Shown: in pieces, positions 27,021 to 35,800 of the stretch
Position numbering within the stretch: position 1 is the stretch's first letter
Layout: each line of letters begins with the position of its first letter
Notes under the pieces: model-generated
Databases searched by the model: none
Told to the model about the DNA's origin: nothing
Seen by the model: only the letters and a program-made list of their open reading frames with translations
Translations under genes and position numbers: made by a program
Assembly (NCBI GenBank): GCA_030432235.1
Contig: JAUIHT010000007.1
Span: forward strand, 124,001-188,000
DNA length: 64,000 nucleotides
Origin: Verrucomicrobiia bacterium
GTDB lineage: Bacteria; Verrucomicrobiota; Verrucomicrobiia; Opitutales; Cerasicoccaceae
Reading direction: 5' to 3'

Positions 27021-27078
27021 AGTTTCCGCAGGCTATTCCCTCGCACGGTGATAATGAAAGGCTATTGGAACCAAAATG

Positions 27079-27098
27079 AAACAAAGTGTTGCGGAACA
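27079..27098 (+). promoter_or_regulatory. operator candidate, left copy (TGTTGCGGAACA core)
   Basis: A 20-nt element lying 58 bp upstream of the PEP-CTERM-like gene's start. It is the exact reverse complement of 27380-27399. The 12-nt centre TGTTGCGGAACA is itself nearly palindromic and shares TGTTGCG with the palindrome upstream of the GntR/LacI regulator. Binding by that regulator is inferred. Confidence 0.6.
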
Positions 27099-27379
27099 AT
27101 GTATTTGGCAGACCCCTTGAAATGGAGTGCCTCGCGCGCGTCAAAATTGAAGTTTTCATTTTCGCTGCCCTCCATACAGCTTCAAGTTAACAAGCACGTG
27201 CGATTATTGATATTGCCTGAAATGCCTTTATTTATAAGGGAAAGCCGAGGGCATCAGACAGCCCAACCCGCGGCATCGGCGGCACTCAACGGGGTCGTTT
27301 GCCAATCCACTACGCCATATATAAGTGCTCCGCATCACTAATGCCGCATTGGCGTCAATGGTGCGGTTGCGAATCACTG
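27099..27379. promoter_or_regulatory. divergent intergenic region between surface protein and glycosidase genes
   Basis: Between the two operator copies I see no gene. Short open frames in it have no coding character. The region should contain the promoters of both flanking genes. TATATAAG at about 27318-27325 is a possible -10 element for the rightward gene. A G+C-rich stretch around 27260-27300 interrupts otherwise A+T-rich sequence. Confidence 0.4.
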
Positions 27380-27399
27380 TGTTCCGCAACACTTTGTTT
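27380..27399 (-). promoter_or_regulatory. operator candidate, right copy, inverted
   Basis: The exact reverse complement of the site at 27079-27098, placed 28 bp upstream of the glycoside hydrolase start at 27427. The two copies bracket the 406-bp divergent promoter region, each nearest to its own gene, an arrangement expected for repression or looping by one regulator. Confidence 0.6.
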
Positions 27400-27426
27400 T
27401 GTCGGAACGCAAATAGGCCTGACTTT

Positions 27427-28920
27427 ATGACGGCGACGAATAACGTAAAAAGCATGTTACCTTGCGCCAGATTAGTGCTTGCCCTCACCATAGCCTCCAT
27501 AACCAATAGCCATCTGTACGCTATTCAAGAGGATACTGCTTCCAGTATGATTCTCGGAGTGAATACCCATCTGCGGCATTGGAATAATGAAGACATTCCA
27601 GCGATGGTGGCAGACGCCGGTTTTACCTGGATTCGGGACGATTTCTACTGGCATGCGTTCGAAAAGGAAAAAGGCGTTTATACAATGCCTGAAGCCTACT
27701 CATTCTGGATAGACAAAGCGAATGAAGCCGGCCTGAAAGTCCTGGCCATTTTCAATGGTTCAAATCCGCTCTATGCTCCTGAGATTTACGACGCAGATGC
27801 TTATGCGCGTGCGGCGGCTGAATTCGCCAAAGCAACCAAAGGGCGTGTGCATGCCATAGAGATTCTCAACGAGCCTGCTAACTTTGGCTACACAAAGCAT
27901 TATGGAGGCACTTGGAATGGCTACCATGCGCCTACTGGCGAAGTGGACCACTGGGTGGCCGAGTATGTAGAGCTTTTGAACAAGGCAGCCAAAGCCATTA
28001 AGGACGTCAACCCCGAGGTGAAGGTGATAGGCCTTGGAAGTGTGTCCCCTGTTAATTTTCGGCAATTAAAAATGGGCATTGCTCCCGAGGTCGATGGCTT
28101 AGTCGACCACCCATACAGCTTCCGTCTGCCACCGGAAGTGATTCCCTATTCGGACAATCCCGCTATCTTAGCGCGGGATGGCATTACTGTGGCCGATGAA
28201 GAAGGTTCGTTCGCTTCTTTGATTAAAAACTATCGTGAACTCAGCCATGAGTATGATGGTCCTGGTGAAATCTGGCTGACCGAATGGGGTTGGACCACGT
28301 ATCAAGAGTCCAAAGCCGGTAAGCACATGTATGCGCCCGTGACGGAACTGACGCAGGCGAAATACACCCTCAGGCGGCTCTATGAAGCTCTTGGGACAGG
28401 TGTCTATGCTTCCTTTATTTACGATTTCATGGACGACGGCCGAAGCGCTTATAATGCAGAGGAGAATTTTGGTCTATTAACGGTAGACGGCGAGCCGAAG
28501 CCCGTGTTGGAAGCAATCAGGCTCTATGTTGATATTTCCAAGCAACTGCACCCGATCAATACGTCAGACAACGAAAAGGTTCGCATCATTCCTGCGGTAA
28601 ATCGCCCGGACCAACACCCAATCAAGTGGGATGACGCCAAACTCGAAGCACTGAATGCAGTGGTCTGCTATTCGTTTAGTACTGCCGGAGACAATACCGC
28701 GGTTGCATATTGGTCAGCAGAGCGCGTCTCTGGAGAATTGAAGCCGATGCTAGGCAAGTTCATCCTAGAAACACCGCGACAGTTGGAGTCCATATTGGCA
28801 GTGGACACACTCACGGGAGAAAGGAAGCAGCTTACTTTTTCTCAGGAAGACGGACATATCGTCGTCTCTCACCTGGAAATTCCAGACTACCCCACCGTTC
28901 TCATACTCAAATACCAATGA
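27427..28920 (+). CDS. secreted GH-A clan glycoside hydrolase (GH39/GH5-like)
   Basis: A 497-residue secreted enzyme. After a signal peptide (LPCARLVLALTIASITNSHLYA) comes a TIM barrel of clan GH-A type: GFTWIRDDFYWHAFEKEKG early, the acid/base glutamate in AIEILNEPANFG (Glu149) and the nucleophile glutamate in IWLTEWGWTT (Glu286). A C-terminal beta-sandwich domain follows. Retaining cleavage of a beta-linked glycan is expected; the closest families are GH39 and GH5, and the substrate is not deducible. The ATG at 27427 is used; 27454 is an equally possible start. The inverted operator copy sits just upstream. Confidence 0.85.
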   Translation: MTATNNVKSMLPCARLVLALTIASITNSHLYAIQEDTASSMILGVNTHLRHWNNEDIPAMVADAGFTWIRDDFYWHAFEKEKGVYTMPEAYSFWIDKANEAGLKVLAIFNGSNPLYAPEIYDADAYARAAAEFAKATKGRVHAIEILNEPANFGYTKHYGGTWNGYHAPTGEVDHWVAEYVELLNKAAKAIKDVNPEVKVIGLGSVSPVNFRQLKMGIAPEVDGLVDHPYSFRLPPEVIPYSDNPAILARDGITVADEEGSFASLIKNYRELSHEYDGPGEIWLTEWGWTTYQESKAGKHMYAPVTELTQAKYTLRRLYEALGTGVYASFIYDFMDDGRSAYNAEENFGLLTVDGEPKPVLEAIRLYVDISKQLHPINTSDNEKVRIIPAVNRPDQHPIKWDDAKLEALNAVVCYSFSTAGDNTAVAYWSAERVSGELKPMLGKFILETPRQLESILAVDTLTGERKQLTFSQEDGHIVVSHLEIPDYPTVLILKYQ

Positions 28921-29029
28921 ACCGACCAGACGCCTCGTGGGCATGTACATATTCCACGATTTAGGCCTGTCGCACTACCCTATCTTACGAAACAAAACAA
29001 GCTGCGCTTGTCACTTCCCCCCAGGTTCC

Positions 29030-29680
29030 ATGCCCCAAAACAATTACAAAACATTCCGGCCTAAGTCCGGCTTTAGTCTCATCGAATTACTGGCCACAAT
29101 TTCAGTTGTAGCCATATTGGCCACCATCCTATACGCCGTTGTGAACAGGGCGATGGCTACTGCTGCCACAACGAAAAGCGTTTCAAATATACGCCAAGTT
29201 GGCATGGCTATGCTAACCTATGCCAGTGACAACGACAATACGCTGCCAAACAAAATGCAGCCGGGTAAGCCATCAGTCGTATCTTTTCAGTTGTTCGATC
29301 CTTATTTGCACCACGATGATCCCGCCTGGATATGCCCTATCATTGCGGACTTAAACCAAGGCGGGGTTTCCCAAAGCGATCAGGGTCGATATACGTATTT
29401 TTGGCGCCTGACAAACTCGAATGACGGATGGCGTGATGGACTGAGCGCGATCTCTATCTACAATGTTGTAAATCCGTCCGAGGCTATGGTGTGTGCGAAC
29501 TTGACCACTGGTTCTCGTGGAGGCTACTGGGACGGCTATGCCAATGTTGCTTTTGTTGACGGCTCCGTGCGCCGTGTACCGGACGGCACTTACAATGGCG
29601 GCAATGTCTACAGCATCGATGGTGTAACTAAAAACTATATCCTGCTCCAAGGCGGAAAGCTTCGAGGATACGATTTTTAA
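29030..29680 (+). CDS. type II secretion pseudopilin-like protein with H-x9-DG-like end
   Basis: A 216-residue protein beginning with a prepilin leader: KSGFSLIELLATISVVAILATIL, with the peptidase cleavage Gly-Phe and the conserved Glu at position 5 of the mature form, at about residues 12-34. The following long helix leads to a globular domain with NIRQVGMAMLTYASDNDN and the late GYANVAFVDGSVRRVPDG, the pattern that marks the pseudopilin-like DUF1559/verrucomicrobial group. Such genes are numerous in Planctomycetes and Verrucomicrobia and often sit among carbohydrate genes. The ATG at 29030 is chosen because the leader begins soon after; an upstream ATG at 28937 adds an unlikely extension. 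Confidence 0.86.
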   Translation: MPQNNYKTFRPKSGFSLIELLATISVVAILATILYAVVNRAMATAATTKSVSNIRQVGMAMLTYASDNDNTLPNKMQPGKPSVVSFQLFDPYLHHDDPAWICPIIADLNQGGVSQSDQGRYTYFWRLTNSNDGWRDGLSAISIYNVVNPSEAMVCANLTTGSRGGYWDGYANVAFVDGSVRRVPDGTYNGGNVYSIDGVTKNYILLQGGKLRGYDF

Positions 29681-29724
29681 AAGTATCAATGCCGGCAAAC
29701 ACCGAACCCCGAAAGCGCTAATTA

Positions 29725-30804
29725 ATGGACGCCATTCCCTATGCTCAAGATGCCCATGCGGCTGAGATACTGACTGAATTTTCGGAAGGCTACTACTTGA
29801 CCTATCCGCATTCCAATGGTTTCTGGGACTCCGGGCGCAGGATGATCGTCGGGCAGAAGCTCGAGACCATAATTGCGCTATGGGAGATGGATCTGTCGGG
29901 CGGTTCACGTCGCAAAGTCGTGGTAAAGCCGTATGAGCCCGATGACCCGGTTGTTCTCTGGTTCGATGTTGCGTTGGAGGCAGGCATATTGGTGCATTTT
30001 GCGGACGGCGCTGTTCAGACCGTGGATTTGCATGGGGCAGATGGCTCGACGATGCTTTCCCGTGGTGCCAGCACAGCAAGCATGGAGCTGGTAATGGTCT
30101 CGATAACACCGGATGCAAATCAGGTATTGTTTTCATGCGGTAAGCCCGAGCAACGGGAAGCATGGCTGATCGATACCCTTTCCGGAGAAGCTAGCCAAAT
30201 ACTCTCGAAGTCTTGGTGCGCAAACCACTTTCACTTTTCTCCGTTCAATGCAGAGTGGATCGGGTTCTGCCACGAGGGGCCTACCGAAACGATTCCGGAT
30301 CGTGTTTGGGCATGGCATGCGCACAAAGCACCGCAAGGGCGCAGACTCTTTGACAACGGTGCCCGAGGGCTTTGCGTTGGCCATGAACGCTGGGCTTTTC
30401 ATAATGAATCTGTCATTGCCGTTGCCTATGGGCTGAGCCCGAGCGGTCCGCGTGGCCTCTATCAGCTATTTACCGATGGTACGGAAGCCAAGTTACTCAG
30501 TGAGGGGCAGAGAGATTGGCATGTGGACATCAGCAGAGATGGCCGCTGGGCCGTCGTAGATACGACAGGGCCCTTCGATGCACCTGGACGAGGCTGGGAG
30601 GGAGCGAATGGCGTCAGCGATATTATTTTGATTGATGTCACCACCGGCGTTCGAACCCCGCTGGCCCGAACTCACTATCATGCTTCACACCCCTGTCACC
30701 CGCACCCTATTTTCACACCTGATGGGCGCTGGATACTCTTTAACGACTCGCATGCGGATGGCCGGACTCGTATCGCGAAAATCCCAAACCCATGCCTGAT
30801 TTAA
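29725..30804 (+). CDS. oligogalacturonate-lyase-like seven-bladed propeller (PL22-like)
   Basis: A 359-residue protein without signal peptide, read as a beta-propeller. It shows ANHFHFSPFNAEWIGFCHEGP and HASHPCHPHPIFTPDGRWILFND, the histidine-rich positions that in oligogalacturonate lyase (PL22) hold the metal ion. Intermediate blades repeat the DISRDGRWAVVDTTG type. The PL22 enzyme acts in the cytoplasm on unsaturated oligogalacturonides, but divergent verrucomicrobial members may act on other uronic acid oligosaccharides. It follows the pseudopilin by 44 bp, on the same strand as the glycosidase, and probably degrades products of the secreted enzymes. Confidence 0.75.
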   Translation: MDAIPYAQDAHAAEILTEFSEGYYLTYPHSNGFWDSGRRMIVGQKLETIIALWEMDLSGGSRRKVVVKPYEPDDPVVLWFDVALEAGILVHFADGAVQTVDLHGADGSTMLSRGASTASMELVMVSITPDANQVLFSCGKPEQREAWLIDTLSGEASQILSKSWCANHFHFSPFNAEWIGFCHEGPTETIPDRVWAWHAHKAPQGRRLFDNGARGLCVGHERWAFHNESVIAVAYGLSPSGPRGLYQLFTDGTEAKLLSEGQRDWHVDISRDGRWAVVDTTGPFDAPGRGWEGANGVSDIILIDVTTGVRTPLARTHYHASHPCHPHPIFTPDGRWILFNDSHADGRTRIAKIPNPCLI

Positions 30805-31023
30805 TAACTTTGAGTAGTGCATAGCAGCCGTGGACCAAACCACCTGAGTCTGCTTGGCACTCTCTCTGCCATTCTGTTTTCAACAGTCGTCGACCCGTGC
30901 GCCATTGTTAGCGCCTCGTCGGGACAGCCAGGATAAACCACTCTGGTGGATATCCGAACAAACACCCCTGCCAGTCTTGTATTTCACGTTTCCTTCACCA
31001 CAACCCCAACCAACCCCTACCCC

Positions 31024-34000
31024 ATGAATATGACACGACTCCTGACACTTGTATGGTTACTCGGAATAACTCCCTGGCTGATTGGCCGCACTGAGCCTGA
31101 TTTGGTTCTATCCGATGATCTGGAGGGCGCGGCCCTGAACGCGCCGCCGTCCCAGTGGACAACTTCAGACAACTGGCAAGTGAAGGAGATCGGGGGCAAT
31201 CGCCTGGTCGGCAACTATAACTCGAGTGCGGGAGCCGGGCGGACGCTTACCCACCAGCTCGACCAACCGATCACCGATGCCTGCGAGCTCGATTTGGACT
31301 TCGACTGGGAATGGGGCGGCTCCAGCTCTCAGGGCTATGGCTTCTACACCATGAGCTTTGAAATCGACCTCGTCGATGACACCGGTAACGGTTATCGACT
31401 TCGGGTACGCCAGGGAACTCATAGTGCCGCCCCAAGCGCTAACGACAACAAGGTCGTCGAAATCCTCAAGTTGACCGCGGGCAGTCCCACCGTGCTGGCG
31501 CAAGGCCCCGGCTACAACGAGAGTGGCTGGAAAACCGCCGGGCTGAGTGCACCGGCTTTCAAGCCGGTACGACTCTTCTGGGAAAAGACCAGCGGCAAGC
31601 TCCTGGCCTATGTCGACGGCGATGGCGACGGCAGCCTCGAACTCTCAACCAGTGTGAGCGACACGACCTTCTCTTACTTCACGAAGATCATTGTCGCAGC
31701 ACGCGGTTACACCAGCAATGAAGTACCCCAGTTAGACAACCTGAAGGTCCGTTCCTTCCTCTTGCGCGAAGATTTTGAGGGGGCACCTTTGGACGTTGCC
31801 CCCAGCCAATGGACCACCTCAGATAATTGGCAAGTCAAGAGCTATGGTGGAAACAAGGTCGCCTGTAACTTTGATTCCAGCAGCGGCAGTGGACGTCCGA
31901 TCTTCCGCCAGCTCGCCGCAGAGGTCACCGATGCCTGGTCAGTCGATTTTGAATACGATTGGCAATGGGGAGGGTCCAATTCGAGCACTCCACCGTTTGG
32001 CTTCTATGCCTTAGCCATTGACATTGCTCTGACTGACAACGCGGGCAATGGCTACATGGTGCGTGTAAACCAGGGAACCCATAGCAGCACGCCCAACGCT
32101 AATGACGACCGAGTGTTGCAAATTTTCAAGATGACTACCGGCACCCCTTCACTCCTGGCCGAGGGACAAGGATACAATGTACCGGGATGGAAGACCCGCG
32201 GCCTCAGCGAGCCGACGTTAATGCCGGTGCGTTTTAGTTGGGACAAATCCACCGGCCAACTTCGTGTCTATGCAAACCCAGATGGAATCGGCGATCTAGA
32301 TTATAGCGTAGGTGTGATTGACACGACCTTCACATCCTTCACCCGATTGACGATGAGCACATCCGGTTTCACCAGCAATGAGAGACCCACGGTAGACAAT
32401 TTGGTTGTCACATCACCACGCAAGCGCATCTGGGGAATGTGCGGGCATCCCTCTTGGCCTGAGTACACGGCGATTGGTCAACAGGCCCAGATCGACCTGA
32501 TCAAATCGTTGGGATGCAGCTATTACCGGGTGGATACCTGGAATGAGTCCATTATTGATTCCTTACTGCCTATAGCCCAAGCCAATGGGGTTGAGCTTTT
32601 GCCCATTGTTTATAGGGGATTGGATATTTTCGCGACTCAGGCTGACGGCGTCACACCTGTCTATAGCCTCACGGATATCTACAACAGCTGTTATCAGAGT
32701 GGCTTGGCCTTTGGCCAGAAGTACAATGGTGTCTTTGACTATGTAGAAGTTGATAATGAGATGGTTCTACGGTGCATAGTCCCAGGTACCCACGGTAACC
32801 TCACCTCCCATTATGACGACAGCCTTCCCATGCAACGTTTCTCGCGTTGTCTCCAGGCGATCAAGGGACTCTCGGATGGACTGCGAGCCGGCGATCCCGA
32901 AGCAAAACAACTTGTGGGAGCTGCAGGATGGTACCACTACGGATTTCTGGATCGGCTAATCGCCGAAGGAGTCACTTTCGATGTACTTTCATGGCACTGG
33001 TACAGCAACATGGGCTCTTTGAGTCGAGTGATGCACAAGCTCACGTCTTACGGCGTGCCGATATGGATCACGGAAACGAACCGTAAGCATGGAAGCCTCT
33101 ACGGCGAATACCTCATCAATGATCTGGAGGGCGAGACCCTGAACGCGCCGCCGTCCCAGTGGACAACCTCAGACAACTGGCAAGTGAAGGAGATCGGGGG
33201 TAATCGCCTGGTCGGCAACTATAACTCGAGTGCGGGAGCCGGGCGAACGCTTACCCACCAGCTCGACCAACCGATTACCGATGCCTGCGAGGTCGATTTG
33301 GACTTCGACTGGGAATGGGGTGGCTCCAGCTCTCAGGGCTATGGCTTCTACACCATGAGCTTCGAAATCGACCTCGTCGATGACACCGGCAACGGTTATC
33401 GACTTCGGGTACGCCAGGGAACCCATAGTGCCGCCCCAAGCACCAACGACAACAAGGTCGTCGAAATCCTTAAGTTGACCGCGGGCAGTCCCACCGTGCT
33501 GGCACAAGGCCCCGGCTACAACGAGAGTGGCTGGAAAACCGCCGGGCTGAGTGCTCCGGATTTCAAGCCGGTACGACTCTTCTGGGAAAAGACCAGCGGC
33601 AAGCTCCTGGCCTATGTCGACGGCGATGGCGACGGCAGCCTCGAACTCTCAACCAGTGTGAGCGACACGACCTTCTCTTACTTCACGAAGATCATTGTCG
33701 CAGCACGCGGTTACACCAGCAATGAAGTACCCCAGTTAGACAACCTCAAGGTGTATACCGGTCAAGCAGGCCAAGAGGACCAGGCAAGCCAACTAGCCAT
33801 TGACCTTAATGAAATGGCAGGCTTTCCCGCCATTGAGGCTGTCTTCGTTTACGAGCTGCTGGACGAGTCCCGCTATGGCTATGATAAATCCGAGGCCAAC
33901 TATGGACTCTATACCATCGCTCCACATACTTCGGGGTCCGGTTGGCAATTGGGCACAGGCAAGCTGGCTGCTCAAGTAGTGGCCGACACGATTGCTGCGG

Positions 34001-34473
34001 TGGGCCCTCATCAAACTGGTGATGCCGATCTCGTCATCGACGATACCTATCAGGGCCCCGCCATCGTGACGTCTCTTCCTGATGTCTGGCAGGCGGAGGA
34101 TAGCGGAGCGGGTTACCTGGGCGGCTATCTTCATGACAACAACACGAACAAAGGTAATACCGTGCGCTTCTACCCCTTCGTCCCGGTGAGTGGTGACTAC
34201 ACAGTGGCCGTGCGCTGGCCCGCCTCTACTTCCCATGCCAGCAACGTGCCGGTCACCGTCCGGGATGCGACGGGGACTCACACCTTGACGATCAATGAGC
34301 AAAGCCAGGGGGAAACATGGACTCCTGTGGGTGTCTACGCCTTCGAAGCCACCGATGCAGGCGGCGCATCCCCCCAAGGCATCAGCTCAACCGCCCCCTA
34401 TGTCGAAATCGGCAACACTGGCACAGCGCAACGAGTCGCAGTCGACGCTGTCAAATTAGTGCCCGAATTCTAA
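31024..34473 (+). CDS. secreted multi-modular GH-A clan glycoside hydrolase with a module inserted in its catalytic domain
   Basis: A 1149-residue secreted protein. Order: signal peptide (TRLLTLVWLLGITPWLIG), module R1 (about residues 31-242), related module R2 (about 249-460), the first part of a GH-A barrel (from RIWGMCGHPSW) with the acid/base Glu579 in VEVDNEMV and nucleophile Glu684 in IWITETNRK, then module R3 (about 699-910), then the rest of the barrel (EDQASQLAIDLNEMAGFP, AVFVYELLDESRYG, EANYGLYTI), and a C-terminal golvesin/xanthan-lyase-like beta domain (VWQAEDSGAG, VAVRWPAS, VAVDAVKLVPE). R3 is 97% identical in DNA to R1. ATG at 31024 is selected for the signal peptide. Substrate unknown. 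Confidence 0.82.
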   Translation: MNMTRLLTLVWLLGITPWLIGRTEPDLVLSDDLEGAALNAPPSQWTTSDNWQVKEIGGNRLVGNYNSSAGAGRTLTHQLDQPITDACELDLDFDWEWGGSSSQGYGFYTMSFEIDLVDDTGNGYRLRVRQGTHSAAPSANDNKVVEILKLTAGSPTVLAQGPGYNESGWKTAGLSAPAFKPVRLFWEKTSGKLLAYVDGDGDGSLELSTSVSDTTFSYFTKIIVAARGYTSNEVPQLDNLKVRSFLLREDFEGAPLDVAPSQWTTSDNWQVKSYGGNKVACNFDSSSGSGRPIFRQLAAEVTDAWSVDFEYDWQWGGSNSSTPPFGFYALAIDIALTDNAGNGYMVRVNQGTHSSTPNANDDRVLQIFKMTTGTPSLLAEGQGYNVPGWKTRGLSEPTLMPVRFSWDKSTGQLRVYANPDGIGDLDYSVGVIDTTFTSFTRLTMSTSGFTSNERPTVDNLVVTSPRKRIWGMCGHPSWPEYTAIGQQAQIDLIKSLGCSYYRVDTWNESIIDSLLPIAQANGVELLPIVYRGLDIFATQADGVTPVYSLTDIYNSCYQSGLAFGQKYNGVFDYVEVDNEMVLRCIVPGTHGNLTSHYDDSLPMQRFSRCLQAIKGLSDGLRAGDPEAKQLVGAAGWYHYGFLDRLIAEGVTFDVLSWHWYSNMGSLSRVMHKLTSYGVPIWITETNRKHGSLYGEYLINDLEGETLNAPPSQWTTSDNWQVKEIGGNRLVGNYNSSAGAGRTLTHQLDQPITDACEVDLDFDWEWGGSSSQGYGFYTMSFEIDLVDDTGNGYRLRVRQGTHSAAPSTNDNKVVEILKLTAGSPTVLAQGPGYNESGWKTAGLSAPDFKPVRLFWEKTSGKLLAYVDGDGDGSLELSTSVSDTTFSYFTKIIVAARGYTSNEVPQLDNLKVYTGQAGQEDQASQLAIDLNEMAGFPAIEAVFVYELLDESRYGYDKSEANYGLYTIAPHTSGSGWQLGTGKLAAQVVADTIAAVGPHQTGDADLVIDDTYQGPAIVTSLPDVWQAEDSGAGYLGGYLHDNNTNKGNTVRFYPFVPVSGDYTVAVRWPASTSHASNVPVTVRDATGTHTLTINEQSQGETWTPVGVYAFEATDAGGASPQGISSTAPYVEIGNTGTAQRVAVDAVKLVPEF
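31115..31749 (+). repeat. module repeat R1 (direct repeat, 635 bp)
   Basis: First copy of a 635-bp in-frame segment coding for a jelly-roll-like module with LNAPPSQWTTSDNWQVKEIG and CELDLDFDWEWGGSSSQG. It aligns without gaps to 33119-33753, 2004 bp downstream, with 18 substitutions counted by eye. Most of these are silent, so the duplication is recent or kept uniform by gene conversion. Confidence 0.93.
31763..32412 (+). repeat. module repeat R2 (diverged copy)
   Basis: Protein-level relative of R1 and R3 (VAPSQWTTSDNWQVKSYG, DFEYDWQWGGSNSS, GNGYMVRVNQGTHS, SNERPTVDNLVV). The DNA has diverged much more than between R1 and R3, so this duplication is older. It lies directly before the catalytic barrel. 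Confidence 0.85.
33119..33753 (+). repeat. module repeat R3, inserted in the catalytic domain
   Basis: Second near-identical copy of the 635-bp segment at 31115-31749. Upstream sequence codes for WITETNRKHGSLYGEYLI and downstream for QAGQEDQASQLAIDLNEMA, which would be adjacent in an uninterrupted barrel. The reading frame is kept on both sides. Confidence 0.93.
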
Positions 34474-34621
34474 ATCCTCCTATAGGCTTCATTTCGCACA
34501 ACCCAACAGAAATTGACCTGCTCCAGCATCTCAGTCCACTGGGAGGATGGCGGGCGATCGCAGGCTGTGGATGGGAGAAAGAGACCAATGTGCCTTTTGT
34601 CGTCCATAGAGAATGGCACTT

Positions 34622-35596
34622 TTAAGTAAATTCATTCCATATATCATGGCCTGCCCGCAGTTCTCCATCCGCTTCAATGAATGACAGATTTCCTGCGCGC
34701 CCCATTGGCCCAAACTCTTCTCTGTGAGCATCTGCAATTAGGCTATGATAAAGCAAGTAACTATAATACCCAATTTTTCTTCGCACTAACTCACTGAGAG
34801 TATAGCGTATATTTTCAACTCTCTCCGCATCATCGGTGCTGCCCCAGCAGGTTTCGGTAGCCACCAGTGGTTTACCGGTCTTTTCCGAAAGGAGAACGTA
34901 TTCGTCCAGCAGGTTCACGAAGTCGCGCTTGTCATCCGGTTTGTTTCCATCAGGAATATAGTAAGGGTGTATACTTAGCAAATCACTGAATGCCTCGACC
35001 GCCGCCAAGGGTGAGTATATATGAGAGCCCACGGTAACAGGAGCTTTTGCACCCATCTTTTTGCAGCTCGTATACAGTAACTCTAGCCATGCGGCCTCTG
35101 CTTTGGCTATTTCAGGAAAATCCGTAACCGGCAGATTATACGAGAAAGGTTCGTTGCACAAATCCCAGGCAATAATCCTTGGGTCACTGGCATGAGTACC
35201 AACAATGTCCTCCAAGTAGGGCTGAAACATATTATCCTTCTGGACCCAGGACACTCCCGGCAGGAAATGGTCTATATAGATGCCTCCATAATCCAAATCC
35301 TTATCGTGCCAGCGATTGAATAAAACTGGCATCATCGACAACCCCAGTTCACTGGTAATGTGAAGCACTTCCTCAAACTTCTGCATATAAGCTTTCGGTT
35401 CGCGAATATAGGCGTCCCATGAATGCCAAAAGCGAATGCTATTCATCTTGGGAAAGTAGCTTTTTCCAATGCTCAGCTCGTGGCTAATTACCGCCGGGTC
35501 GAATCGCCCCCAAAGCTCCATGCCATTACTCCCATAGCTTGGCTGGTAGTTAAATCCACGAATAGTAGAATAGTCATATAGTGAGTCTAAGTCCAT
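34622..35596 (-). CDS. cytoplasmic GH5-like glycoside hydrolase
   Basis: A 324-residue single-domain enzyme of clan GH-A without signal peptide. The barrel shows MNSIRFWHSWDAYIREP, MMPVLFNRWHD, the acid/base motif IIAWDLCNEPFSY, LLSIHPYYIPDG, and the nucleophile strand PLVATETCWGSTDD. The end (GYYSYLLYHSLIADAHREE, FIEADGELRAGH) is typical of GH5/GH2-like enzymes that act on oligosaccharides brought into the cell. It is convergent with the modular secreted enzyme, so one may act on products of the other; this is inference. Its promoter should lie in the 200-bp A+T-rich stretch before 35801. Confidence 0.82.
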   Translation of the reverse strand: MDLDSLYDYSTIRGFNYQPSYGSNGMELWGRFDPAVISHELSIGKSYFPKMNSIRFWHSWDAYIREPKAYMQKFEEVLHITSELGLSMMPVLFNRWHDKDLDYGGIYIDHFLPGVSWVQKDNMFQPYLEDIVGTHASDPRIIAWDLCNEPFSYNLPVTDFPEIAKAEAAWLELLYTSCKKMGAKAPVTVGSHIYSPLAAVEAFSDLLSIHPYYIPDGNKPDDKRDFVNLLDEYVLLSEKTGKPLVATETCWGSTDDAERVENIRYTLSELVRRKIGYYSYLLYHSLIADAHREEFGPMGRAGNLSFIEADGELRAGHDIWNEFT

Positions 35597-35800
35597 AGCA
35601 ATTATCGTCTCTATAATTTGTTTATAACAGTTCTATATTTGACCTATTTTACCATGTCTTAATGCTCTCGGTAAAGCTATTTTATTACTCACATTAAAAT
35701 CCTCCCTAATTTCATATTTACTGACAAACTTCCGCAACTTGAATTGCCTATCAGAAGGAATTCGCTTAAGCGCACTCTAAATGTAGACACAGCTGCCTAA
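35597..35800. promoter_or_regulatory. A+T-rich upstream region of the GH5-like gene
   Basis: No gene is seen. It contains ACTTCCGCAACTT at about 35729-35741, which resembles half of the TGTTCCGCAACA operator found at 27380, and a 10-bp palindrome CGCTTAAGCG at 35763-35772. Either could be a regulatory site, but neither is convincing alone. Confidence 0.3.

Noticed and set aside
34474-34625. Plus-strand tail reading LLQHLSPLGGWRAIAGCGW after the modular glycosidase
   Set aside because: It reads like a protein fragment, but it has no start and no recognised family and is only about 40 codons long.
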